From an uncultured Chloroflexota bacterium (GTDB lineage Bacteria; Chloroflexota; Dehalococcoidia; UBA3495): 22,626 nucleotides of DNA. The notes under the pieces are model-generated. The model ran no database searches, was not told the origin of the DNA, and worked only from the letters and a program-made list of their open reading frames with translations. Shown in pieces: positions 1 through 6,374 of the stretch (the stretch's first letter is position 1; each line of letters opens with the position of its first letter). Made by a program: the position numbers and the translations under genes. Where the stretch lies: assembly GCA_913020235.1 (NCBI GenBank), contig CAJWBT010000002.1:1-22626 (forward strand), written 5' to 3'.

Positions 1-764
1 GTATCCTCGGCCCGGTGGGTCTCCCGGTTGGCGTGGATGGCCTGCAGGGCGAAGGCAGCGGCATTGAGGGCGTTGATCCCCAGGTGGGGAGCGCTTCCAG
101 CGTGGGCGCCGCGGCCCTTGAACCGCACGTATTTCACGACGTGGCCGTTGCTGGTGCCCCCCAAGGCGAACTGGTTCGCGCCCATGTCGCTGGCGGTGTG
201 ACACATGATCGCCATGTCTACGTCGTCGAATTCGCCCAGCCCGATCAGCTCCTGCTTGCCGCCCAGGAACTCCAAACGGCCTTCCTCCCGCAGCTGAAGC
301 CGGCGCTCCACTTCGATGAACTCCTCAGCGGGGACTGCGAAGGGCACTATCTCTCCGGAGAGTTGGGCCAGTACCTCCGGGGTAAGCAGGCCCATGACGG
401 TGCCCAGCATCATCCCTATTTGGCAATGGTGACCACAGGCGTGGGCCGCCCCCGTCGCCGGGTCGGAAAAAGGGTGCTCTTGCACCACCAAGGAGTCCAG
501 CTCGCCCAGTATCGCGACTCTTGGTCCGGTCCCGCCCTCGGCCGGGATGCGTCCCTTGACGCCGGTGATGGCCAGACCCGGCCGGTGCTGAATCCCCAGC
601 TGTTTGAACTTGCGCGCCACCAGGCCCGCGGTCCGTTCCTCCAAGAACCCGGCTTCGGGGTGGGCCAGTATGTCTTGGGCGATGCCGATAATCTCCTTCT
701 TCTTCTTCTCGATCGTGGCACAAGCCTTCTGCTTCAATTCCGGGATGGTTAGCATTACATTCAT
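1..764 (-). CDS. M20 family metallohydrolase (amidohydrolase/peptidase), C-terminus beyond window
   Basis: About 254 N-terminal residues are visible; the rest lies left of position 1. The frame is a clear paralogue of the M20 gene immediately upstream. M20D metal ligands are visible: the HACGHHCQ motif (Cys110, His112), PAEE (Glu147/148) and the CHT motif (His189). The dimerisation-domain signature GRGAHAGSAPHLGINALNAA follows. M20D enzymes are cytosolic di-metal hydrolases that cleave amide bonds of N-acyl amino acids or aminobenzoyl-glutamate; the substrate here cannot be told. The start is ATG at 764-762, which overlaps the TGA of the upstream gene as ATGA, so translation is probably coupled; an in-frame ATG at 755 is an alternative. 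A Lys-rich stretch lies near residues 20-23. M20 identity is confident, substrate is not. Confidence 0.9.
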   Translation of the reverse strand, partial: MNVMLTIPELKQKACATIEKKKKEIIGIAQDILAHPEAGFLEERTAGLVARKFKQLGIQHRPGLAITGVKGRIPAEGGTGPRVAILGELDSLVVQEHPFSDPATGAAHACGHHCQIGMMLGTVMGLLTPEVLAQLSGEIVPFAVPAEEFIEVERRLQLREEGRLEFLGGKQELIGLGEFDDVDMAIMCHTASDMGANQFALGGTSNGHVVKYVRFKGRGAHAGSAPHLGINALNAAAFALQAIHANRETHRAED

Positions 765-2092
765 CCGCCGCTGAAAGTCTCTTCCGAGGCCATCGCGCGC
801 ATGAACTTCAGGTAGTCGTCCTTGCTCATTGCAGGCTGGTGCCCGGAAATTATTCGGCCCGCTCCAGCCGCCCCGTCCGCCAGCAGGTCCACGGCCGTCC
901 CGGCCAGGGCCTTGGCCGCGGTGACCACCGCCAGACCGTAATCCTCGACCACGTAGTCGGCGCCGTGGCCCAACCCCACCGCCCCGCCCACGTAGGGATG
1001 GATCACCGGCATCAACTGGCCGACGTCGCCCATGTCTGTCGAGCCGGTGCGGTGAGTTGTGTGGCCGACGTTCTCATTACCCACCAGGTCCGCCGCGTTG
1101 GACTCGAAAACCTCCGCCATGTTTGGGTCTTGTTTCAATGGCATGTAGCCGGGAATGGTCTGTATGGTGACGTTGGCGCCGACGGCCATGGCTCCAGCCT
1201 TCAGCGCCCGGTCCACCTTCCGGTTGGCGTCCACGATGGCGTCGAGAGTGCGGCCCCGGACGAAGGTCTCCATTCGAACGTCGGCGGGGACCGCGCTCAC
1301 GGCTTCACCACCTTTGGTGATGATAGGGTGAACGCGGACGGTGTCCCCGTCCTGGAAGGTCTCCCGGTTGAAGTGGATGGCGGTCAGGGCCAGCGTGGCG
1401 GCATTCAGGGCGTTGATTCCCAGGTGGGGCGCGCCCCCGGCGTGGGCCCCGCGGCCGATAAACTGGATCTTCTTGGCCAGGGTCCCATTATTGGTCCCGC
1501 TCATGCAGAGCAGCTTCTCGTCCGGGTTGCTGGTGGTGTGGACCATCATGGCCAAGTCAACGTCGTCGAACTCTCCCAGGCGGATCAGCTCCGGTTTGCC
1601 GCCCAGGAACTCGATCTTGCCCTCGCGGCGCAACGAGTCCCGGTACGCGATCTCGATGTATTCTTCGGCGGGCACTGCCATCAGCACCAGGCGTCCGCTC
1701 AACGCCGCCAAAACGTCGGGCTGCATGAGTCCGAACAGGGCCCCGAACACCATTGGAAGCTGGCAGTGGTGACCGCAGGCGTGGGCCGCGCTGGTGTTGG
1801 GGTCGGCGAAGGGGTGCTCGTTGACGATCAGAGAGTCCATTTCGCCCAAGATGGCCAGCGCGGGGCCGGCGCTCCCTCCGGCCACCTCCGCCCGGATCCC
1901 GGTCAAAGCCAGACCCTCGCGAAAAGGGATACTCAATTCGGCCAGCTTGCTGGCCACCAGGGCCGAGGTCTTGGTTTCACGGAACCCCGGCTCCGGGTTC
2001 TGCAGAATCGTTTTCGCCAGGCTGACAATTTCGTCGGCCCTTGCGTCGATTTCATCAAACACCCGGCGCTTGAGTTCCTCTCTCGAAGGCAT
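761..2092 (-). CDS. M20 family metallohydrolase (M20D-like amidohydrolase)
   Basis: This is a complete 443-residue protein, normal for M20D enzymes such as N-acyl-amino-acid hydrolases and AbgA/AbgB. All five expected metal ligands are seen: Cys106 and His108 in HACGHHCQ, Glu143/144 in PAEE, His185 in MVHT and His376 in GLGHG. The lid/dimerisation domain, around residues 200-320, contains GRGAHAGGAPHLGINALNAA. The usual M20D motif is HACGHD; here Asp is replaced by His and the variant is shared with the downstream paralogue. Translation starts at ATG 2092 behind a G-rich Shine-Dalgarno-like stretch (about 2094-2101). The TGA stop overlaps the ATG of the next M20 gene, so the two are probably an operon making equal amounts of both proteins. 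A heteromeric pair like AbgA/AbgB is possible but is inference. Confidence 0.93.
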   Translation of the reverse strand: MPSREELKRRVFDEIDARADEIVSLAKTILQNPEPGFRETKTSALVASKLAELSIPFREGLALTGIRAEVAGGSAGPALAILGEMDSLIVNEHPFADPNTSAAHACGHHCQLPMVFGALFGLMQPDVLAALSGRLVLMAVPAEEYIEIAYRDSLRREGKIEFLGGKPELIRLGEFDDVDLAMMVHTTSNPDEKLLCMSGTNNGTLAKKIQFIGRGAHAGGAPHLGINALNAATLALTAIHFNRETFQDGDTVRVHPIITKGGEAVSAVPADVRMETFVRGRTLDAIVDANRKVDRALKAGAMAVGANVTIQTIPGYMPLKQDPNMAEVFESNAADLVGNENVGHTTHRTGSTDMGDVGQLMPVIHPYVGGAVGLGHGADYVVEDYGLAVVTAAKALAGTAVDLLADGAAGAGRIISGHQPAMSKDDYLKFMRAMASEETFSGG

Positions 2093-2222
2093 ACGGCCAC
2101 CCCCTGAACCGGCTCGCCCCGATTGTAGCAGAGGGTCCGCAGAAAAGGGAAATTCCAGGGAAGCCGTCAGCCGCTAGGATTTGGGAGTCAGCGCACAACC
2201 AACGGCATACTGCTCGCCGACT

Positions 2223-2250
2223 GCTGACCGCTGATCGCTGATAGCTGATC
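2223..2250. repeat. Four tandem 7-bp units (GCTGAYC type)
   Basis: Four consecutive heptamers read GCTGACC, GCTGATC, GCTGATA and GCTGATC. They lie between the divergent M20 and glycerate kinase genes, ending 17 bp before a TATAAT hexamer. Low-complexity tracts of this kind are common in intergenic DNA of environmental genomes. A regulatory role is possible but nothing in the sequence proves it. Confidence 0.7.
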
Positions 2251-2267
2251 GCCGGCCGGCCGAGGTG

Positions 2268-2273
2268 TATAAT
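2268..2273 (+). promoter_or_regulatory. Candidate -10 box (TATAAT) for glycerate kinase
   Basis: A perfect TATAAT hexamer lies 15 bp before the chosen ATG at 2289, so the transcript would have a very short or almost absent leader. No convincing TTGACA-like -35 box is seen at the right spacing; the upstream heptamer tract occupies that place. The ATG also lacks a strong Shine-Dalgarno, which fits a near-leaderless mRNA. Confidence 0.4.
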
Positions 2274-2288
2274 GACGGGTCGTTGGCG

Positions 2289-3440
2289 ATGAAGGTATTG
2301 ATAGCACCACAGGGGTTCAAAGGCGGTGTGTCCGCCCTCGAGGCGGCCAGGGCCATCGAGCGCGGGGTACGGGCAGCGGCGCCGGAGGCCGAAACGGTGC
2401 TGGTGCCTGTGGCCGATGGTGGCGACGGGACCTTGAACGCCCTGGTGGATGGCTCGGGCGGCCAGCTTTTCCGGAGCACGGTGGCGGGACCCCTTGGCCG
2501 GCCCCTGCAAGCCGCGTGGGGGGTGATGGGTGACGGCCAAACGGCGGTGGTCGAGATGGCCTTGGCCTCGGGCCTGGCCCTCCTGCCGCCACCGCGGCGC
2601 AATCCGCGAACCACTACCACCCTGGGCACCGGCGAAATCATGAGAGAAGCCCTGGACCGGGGGTTCACTCGAATCATCGTCGGACTGGGCGGCAGCGCCA
2701 CCAACGACGGCGGGGCCGGCATGGCGAGCGCGTTGGGCACCCGGTTCCTGGACGCCGGAGGCATCCCGCTTCCCGCCGGCGGCGCGGCCCTTGCCCGGCT
2801 AGCCCGCATCGACGTGTCCGGCCTGCACCCCAAACTGACGGAGGCCACCGTCATCGGCGCAACCGACGTGACCAATCCCCTGTGCGGTCCCGCCGGCGCA
2901 TCCGCCATCTACGGCCCTCAAAAGGGCGCGTCTCCTGAGGTGGTGGAGGAGCTAGATTCGGCCCTCGAGAACTTCGCCCGGATAGTACACCGGGACTTGG
3001 GCCAGGACGTGGCGGAAAGGCCCGGGGCCGGAGCGGCCGGCGGGCTGGGTGCGGGTCTGATGGTGTTCTCGGGAGCCGAGCTGAGGCCGGGAATCGACAT
3101 GGTCTGCGAGGTTCTGGGGTTCGACGCCCAACTGGAGGGCGCGGACCTGGTCATCACCGGTGAGGGCCGGGCCGACCATTCAACGATCTACAACAAAGCG
3201 CCGGTGGGCGTGGCCCGCCGCGCCCTGGCGCTGGGAGTGCCCACCATCCTGCTGGCCGGGAGCCTGGGAACGGGCTTCGAGGAGCTGTACCAGCACGGCA
3301 TAGCGGGCATCGTCTGCATCGCCGACCGCCCTATGGGCTTCGTTCAGAGTCTCCGGCGTACGGAAGAGCTTTTAGAGGGGGCAGCTGAGCGGGCCTTGCG
3401 GCTGATGCAGACGGGGGCAGGAATCAGGTTCGACGGTTAG
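2289..3440 (+). CDS. Glycerate 2-kinase (GlxK/GarK family)
   Basis: The protein has 383 residues, the usual size of the GlxK/GarK family, which phosphorylates D-glycerate with ATP to 2-phosphoglycerate in the cytosol. The start at ATG 2289 gives the typical opening MKVLIAPQGFKGG; a GTG at 2265 would add 8 unconserved residues. Family motifs appear in order: VADGGDGTLNALV, GLGGSATNDGGAGMASALG, DVTNPLCGPAGASAIYGPQK, GAGAAGGLGAG and VITGEGRADHST. Two conserved spots differ from the E. coli-type consensus. The N-terminal APDSFKGS is APQGFKGG, and the GEGR-D-QT-GK segment is GEGRADHSTIYNK. The gene stands alone on the plus strand, divergent from the M20 pair, with a palindromic repeat 28 bp after its stop. 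Glycerate kinases serve glyoxylate, glucarate or serine-cycle routes; which one applies here is unknown. Confidence 0.93.
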   Translation: MKVLIAPQGFKGGVSALEAARAIERGVRAAAPEAETVLVPVADGGDGTLNALVDGSGGQLFRSTVAGPLGRPLQAAWGVMGDGQTAVVEMALASGLALLPPPRRNPRTTTTLGTGEIMREALDRGFTRIIVGLGGSATNDGGAGMASALGTRFLDAGGIPLPAGGAALARLARIDVSGLHPKLTEATVIGATDVTNPLCGPAGASAIYGPQKGASPEVVEELDSALENFARIVHRDLGQDVAERPGAGAAGGLGAGLMVFSGAELRPGIDMVCEVLGFDAQLEGADLVITGEGRADHSTIYNKAPVGVARRALALGVPTILLAGSLGTGFEELYQHGIAGIVCIADRPMGFVQSLRRTEELLEGAAERALRLMQTGAGIRFDG

Positions 3441-3468
3441 TACTCAGTCAACTTGGTTTCAACAGGAC

Positions 3469-3539
3469 GTCATTCTGAGGAGCGGAGCGACCAAGAATCT
3501 CAGCGTAACAACGAGATTCTTCGCTTCGTTTAGAATGAC
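3469..3539. repeat. Long imperfect inverted repeat (REP/MITE-like, GTCATTCTGAG family)
   Basis: The left arm, 3469-3501, starts GTCATTCTGAGG and ends AAGAATCTC. The right arm, 3513-3539, runs GAGATTCTTCG to AGAATGAC. The arms pair apart from an extra 6 bases in the left arm and a few mismatches, around an 11-base loop. Weaker outer pairing (TAGTACT at 3438, AGTACTA at 3563) may mark a larger element. It lies just after the glycerate kinase stop and could end transcription. Elements with this sequence are familiar as dispersed intergenic palindromes in environmental bacteria; only one copy is in this window. Confidence 0.8.
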
Positions 3540-3624
3540 ATCTATCAATTTCAGGTTGAAGTAGTACTAGGTGTGAACCTGCTGAAATCCATCAATCTTT
3601 GGCGCGCTAGCCGCGGAGGTTCGG

Positions 3625-4581
3625 ATGACGTCCGGGAACAGTAGTACCCTCACCCGGCAGCTAAAGCAACGGGCGTTGGAGCTTGGAGCCGATTTAGTGG
3701 GAGTGGCTCCGGTGGAGAGGTGGGAAATCCCGCCGCCCCCCGATGTGGAGCGGGTCCCAGTTTATCCGCCGACGGGCTACGGGCCGGCCGATCTGATGCC
3801 ATCGGGGCGAAGTGTAATCGTCCTTGCCCTCGGCCAATTGTCAGGGGTCATTGAGTCCAACGTCACCGACGCCAACACTTCATATGCGTATGGCAACTAC
3901 GGCTACGTGCATCTCAACCGCGCCCTGAATTCCATCTGCTTTGACCTGGCCCGGTGGCTGGAGGCTCGCGGGTGCCGGACGTTGCCCTTGGGCCCCTCCA
4001 TGGGCGGGCGGTACAATCGCACGGCGGATGAGGACGAGAGCATCATCGCGCCGCTGTATGGGACATTCAGTCTAAAACGTGCCGCGGTCCTCGCGGGAGT
4101 GGGCCGAAAGGCCAAGAACGGCCTCGTCGCCAACCCGGTGTACGGCGTCCGGATACGTTTGGCCTGCCTCATCACCGCCGCCCCTTTCGAAGGCGACCCC
4201 CTCTTGCCGGGTGACCCCTGCCCCCCAGGCTGCACGGTCTGCATGGACGTATGCCCCACGGGAGCCATAACCGCCGACGGCAGGGTCAACCACTACAAGT
4301 GCGCTTCGGACTGCGGCAGAAGGGGCACAGGCTGGGAAGAAATCAAGAGACAGATGAAAGAAGGCTATCCGTTAGATCTTCCCGGTAACGACTATATCGC
4401 CCATGAACGGTTCGCCATCGACGGCGCCGGCAACCGGCTGTGCAAAGTCGCCTGCCTGGCCCTCTGCCCGCTGGGCGAAAACCTGCTCCCGGATGTGTTG
4501 CGCCGGACCAAGGGCTGGGAGACGGCGAATCCGAAGGTGGAGCTGGCCGGTTTCCCGGCAAGTCACAGCGTGGCCGGGTGA
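3625..4581 (+). CDS. QueG-like 4Fe-4S cluster protein (COG1600-type)
   Basis: This 318-residue protein carries a ferredoxin-type motif C-x3-C-x2-C-x3-C-P (Cys199, 203, 206, 210). Further cysteines follow at 226 and 230 and in C-x3-C-x3-C-P (273, 277, 281), enough for two iron-sulfur clusters. The N-terminus (LTRQLKQRALELGADLVGVA) is typical of the epoxyqueuosine reductase / reductive-dehalogenase-like superfamily. True QueG is longer and has HEAT-like repeats; this protein lacks that region, so tRNA queuosine function should not be assumed. No Tat signal or membrane segment is seen, so it is probably a cytosolic redox protein. The ATG at 3625 has a good Shine-Dalgarno GGAGG (3615-3619). It is monocistronic in appearance, placed between two palindromic repeats. 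Confidence 0.8.
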   Translation: MTSGNSSTLTRQLKQRALELGADLVGVAPVERWEIPPPPDVERVPVYPPTGYGPADLMPSGRSVIVLALGQLSGVIESNVTDANTSYAYGNYGYVHLNRALNSICFDLARWLEARGCRTLPLGPSMGGRYNRTADEDESIIAPLYGTFSLKRAAVLAGVGRKAKNGLVANPVYGVRIRLACLITAAPFEGDPLLPGDPCPPGCTVCMDVCPTGAITADGRVNHYKCASDCGRRGTGWEEIKRQMKEGYPLDLPGNDYIAHERFAIDGAGNRLCKVACLALCPLGENLLPDVLRRTKGWETANPKVELAGFPASHSVAG

Positions 4582-4630
4582 CGGCCGCACCGGGCGTTCC
4601 CGGCGGCCAGCCCAAACTCGCTTGGGGTGC

Positions 4631-4687
4631 ACGGAAGAGTTTCTGGATGGGTCCGCCGAGCGGGCCGAGCGGCTGCTACGGGTAGGA
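4631..4687 (+). pseudogene. Possible remnant of a glycerate kinase 3' end
   Basis: The frame here reads TEEFLDGSAERAERLLRVG. The C-terminus of the glycerate kinase (3360-3416) reads TEELLEGAAERALRLMQTG. They match at 12 of 19 residues and 41 of 57 bases without gaps. No start codon, Shine-Dalgarno or upstream domain accompanies it; the frame drifts on to a stop at 4732. It is best read as a decayed gene tail left by a duplication or exchange around the 4Fe-4S gene. Chance similarity of an Ala/Glu/Arg-rich helix cannot be excluded. Confidence 0.35.
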
Positions 4688-4745
4688 CAAAGACGGGGAC
4701 TATGCGTATCCGCTGTCCATGGCATAGCTTGACAGCCGGGAATTT

Positions 4746-4802
4746 GCCACAGAGTCACAGAGAATTCATTCAAGACCCTCTGTGTCTCTGTGACTCTGTG
4801 GC
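4746..4802. repeat. Inverted repeat, CCACAGAG family, copy 1
   Basis: A perfect 18-bp inverted repeat (arm GCCACAGAGTCACAGAGA, 4746-4763, and its complement, 4785-4802) encloses a 21-base loop. A second copy of the same family lies at 6293-6357, and together they bracket the toxin-antitoxin island. The transcript of either strand would fold into a long hairpin, so it may also act as a terminator for the minus-strand island. Confidence 0.88.
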
Positions 4803-4827
4803 CATATATATTCATTGCCAATAACGG

Positions 4828-4905
4828 TCACCCGATGCGCTCGCTGACGAAGTCAACCACCTGCTGGGCCAGCTCGATGGAGCGGTCGGTGTCGACCCGG
4901 TCGAA
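4828..4905 (-). pseudogene. Duplicated 3' tail of the HEPN gene
   Basis: These 78 bases match 5535-5612 with only two differences (at 4843 and 4890). They correspond exactly to the last 25 codons and stop of the HEPN gene, from Phe109 (FDRVD...SERIG). Only the tail is present: upstream the sequence is the end of the YgiT-type gene, whose TAG is 8 bases away. The fragment has no start of its own. It forms a direct repeat with the real HEPN tail, with the DUF4258-YgiT module between them. Confidence 0.85.
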
Positions 4906-4913
4906 TCCATGGA

Positions 4914-5150
4914 CTAGGACATTTCGGCCAGGTCGTAGACGGGGACCTGGGCAGTGCGCTCCGGCGTACTTTCTGACCACACCACCCGCTGTACGTGCTC
5001 CAGGACGCCAGGCTGGATCAGAATCTCGCCGCATTGGCGGCACACCTCCGCGGGCACATTTTCCAAGATAATGACCGTGCCGTTACACTCCTGCGGATGC
5101 GTGACCCTCTTTTTTTCCAAGGGGCTGCCACACAATGGGCACGGGTTCAT
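4914..5150 (-). CDS. YgiT-type zinc-finger protein, likely antitoxin
   Basis: This 78-residue protein begins MNPCPLCGSPLEKKRV. Its two CxxC pairs (Cys4/Cys7 and Cys37/Cys40) form the zinc site seen in the N-terminal domain of MqsA/YgiT. The C-terminal helix-turn-helix of full MqsA is missing; short forms of this kind are usual beside DUF4258 genes. The C-terminus (PERTAQVPVYDLAE) fits that family. The ATG at 5150 overlaps the TGA of the DUF4258 gene as ATGA and has GGAGG three bases upstream; an upstream in-frame start at 5186 would run deep into the toxin gene and is less likely. Known relatives bind and neutralise the partner toxin. Autoregulation is doubtful without a DNA-binding domain. 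Confidence 0.87.
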   Translation of the reverse strand: MNPCPLCGSPLEKKRVTHPQECNGTVIILENVPAEVCRQCGEILIQPGVLEHVQRVVWSESTPERTAQVPVYDLAEMS

Positions 5151-5461
5151 GCGCCTCCGCCCTTTCTCATCCTCCATTGTATCCACTCCTCGGGGTTCGG
5201 TTCATACGCCGTAACCACTGCCACGTTTGGAGGGTAAGTACATTGTACATGCCAAGGTCGCCCATCCGTCGCAAAGCCAAGTATGAGGCAGCTGGGGCCA
5301 CGAGGATCTTCGGGGTAATTCTCAATAATCTCAGCATAATTGCTCAGGAGAGCATCTTCAACACCCCTGACAGAAATGTGCCGTTGGGTCATGCGGACCG
5401 CAGCGTGGAGGCTGAAGCGGTAATCCCTGGCTCTCACCAATGCTTTAATCTCCCGGAGCAA
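5147..5461 (-). CDS. DUF4258 domain protein, likely RelE/MqsR-like toxin
   Basis: This 104-residue basic protein shows the DUF4258 pattern: an N-terminal helix with FSLHAAVRMTQRHIS (His19), a middle GFATDGRPWHVQ segment (His71) and a final VVTAYEPNPEEW strand. The family is related to RelE/MqsR-type RNase toxins, but ribonuclease activity is inferred. The TTG start at 5461 is chosen because a GGGAGG Shine-Dalgarno lies 5 bases upstream and an in-frame TAA lies just before it. The stop overlaps the start of the YgiT-type gene, so toxin precedes antitoxin, an order also seen in mqsRA. It follows the HEPN gene by 73 bases, so both modules may be co-transcribed. Confidence 0.85.
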   Translation of the reverse strand: MLREIKALVRARDYRFSLHAAVRMTQRHISVRGVEDALLSNYAEIIENYPEDPRGPSCLILGFATDGRPWHVQCTYPPNVAVVTAYEPNPEEWIQWRMRKGGGA

Positions 5462-5534
5462 GGAGTCCTCCCATTAGCCTACGGAACCGTGTGCCTAACC
5501 CGTGAACCAACCCCTGTTCCATGATACCGGACCT

Positions 5535-5936
5535 TCACCCGATGCGCTCACTGACGAAGTCAACCACCTGCTGGGCCAGCTCGATGGAGCGGTCGGCGTC
5601 GACCCGGTCGAAGGCTTCCGAGGGAATGCCGCCAGGCAGATAGCCGGGATATCGGGTGATCTCGTAGTACTTGTCCAGCTGGCCGGCAATGCTCTTGATG
5701 GTGTCGAACATCAAGTCGAACAGCTTGGCGTCCTCGCACAAGTCGACCAGAGAGTGGCCCCAGATGTCCTCCACCCGGCGGTTGTAGAGGTAGGCTTTCA
5801 CCGCCTTTTCCGCCGCCTGCTGGCCCATGAAACAGGCCAGGTTGTACTTCTCGCCCTGGCGGACGAAGCCGGCGTCATCCAGGTCTTGTCGTGCCTGTCG
5901 CAACCAGCGGGCACCTTCGGCGAAATAATCAGGCAT
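5535..5936 (-). CDS. HEPN domain protein, likely toxin of an MNT-HEPN pair
   Basis: This 133-residue, mostly helical protein matches the HEPN family by the sequence [19 protein letters not shown] followed by GHSLVDL. An R-x6-H motif (Arg54 to His61) matches the catalytic HEPN RNase signature. Partnership with the overlapping nucleotidyltransferase gene is the classic MNT-HEPN toxin-antitoxin layout. The ATG at 5936 is preferred to a TTG one codon earlier; it overlaps the end of the MNT gene by 8 bases, so translation is coupled. The last 25 codons are duplicated at 4828-4905. Ribonuclease action on tRNA or mRNA is known for family members but is not shown here; some HEPN relatives only bind nucleotides. 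Confidence 0.88.
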   Translation of the reverse strand: MPDYFAEGARWLRQARQDLDDAGFVRQGEKYNLACFMGQQAAEKAVKAYLYNRRVEDIWGHSLVDLCEDAKLFDLMFDTIKSIAGQLDKYYEITRYPGYLPGGIPSEAFDRVDADRSIELAQQVVDFVSERIG

Positions 5937-6270
5937 CAAATACTACCCGTCCTTCCTTGCAAGCCTGGTACAGAGCAGGCAGGGTTTCGCGCAGCGTCTC
6001 GAACTCCTCGGGGGTGTAGACCTGGGTGTCCACCGCGACGGTGGTATCGAAGTGGTAGGAGAAAAAGTCGGCCCGGCGGCCGAAGGGTAGATCCGTCTTT
6101 TGGACTACGATCAGCTCAATGCGGCTGTCGGGGGCCCAGTCCCCGGTGACCATGTCGCCGGTCAAGATCACCTTCTCCACTCCCAGGCTGGGCAGCACAT
6201 CCTGAATCCCCTGAAGCTCCCGCTCCAACATCTCTTTCCGGAATTGGGTGAATCCGACGCGTACCGGCAT
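5929..6270 (-). CDS. Minimal nucleotidyltransferase (MNT)-like protein with degenerate active site
   Basis: This 113-residue protein has the fold signature of polymerase-beta-like nucleotidyltransferases, around residues 30-56. The catalytic motif normally reads GS-x-RG...SDIDLLV; here it reads [20 protein letters not shown], so both acidic residues of the D-x-D pair are changed (Arg50, Glu52) and GS is GD. It probably cannot transfer AMP. In active MNT-HEPN systems the antitoxin AMPylates the HEPN toxin; this one may act by binding only. The ATG at 6270 has AGGAG at good distance; a GTG at 6297 would start inside the inverted repeat and is rejected. It is the first gene of the island, directly after the right palindrome. 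Confidence 0.8.
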   Translation of the reverse strand: MPVRVGFTQFRKEMLERELQGIQDVLPSLGVEKVILTGDMVTGDWAPDSRIELIVVQKTDLPFGRRADFFSYHFDTTVAVDTQVYTPEEFETLRETLPALYQACKEGRVVFDA

Positions 6271-6292
6271 GTCGCTCTCCTGAACGGTATTG

Positions 6293-6357
6293 GCCACAGA
6301 GGCACAGAGTCACAGAGAACCTATTTGTAAAACTCTGTGTCTCTGTGGCTCTGTGGC
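6293..6357. repeat. Inverted repeat, CCACAGAG family, copy 2
   Basis: The arms are 6293-6317 and 6333-6357, 25 bases each, pairing at 23 of 25 positions around a 15-base loop. The arms are built of the same CACAGAG unit as copy 1 at 4746-4802, but one unit longer. It sits 17 bases after the lutC stop and 22 bases before the MNT start. It may end lut transcription and it forms the right border of the toxin-antitoxin island. Confidence 0.88.
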
Positions 6358-6374
6358 AAAACGGATGCTGGCCG

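Noticed and set aside
15..752. Long plus-strand open frame of 245 codons
   Set aside because: It is antisense to the M20 gene, whose frame carries family motifs and metal ligands. The plus-strand product has no recognisable domain.
839..2107. Plus-strand open frame of 422 codons
   Set aside because: It is the antisense shadow of the complete M20 gene, rich in His/Gln/Val typical of reverse frames in GC-rich DNA.
3625..4581. 4Fe-4S protein as a true epoxyqueuosine reductase or reductive dehalogenase
   Set aside because: It lacks the HEAT-like C-terminal part of QueG, and has no Tat signal peptide or membrane anchor partner expected of a dehalogenase.
4746..6357. CCACAGAG repeats as a CRISPR array or insertion-sequence ends
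   Set aside because: There are only two units, each an inverted repeat, with no regular spacers, and no transposase gene lies between them.
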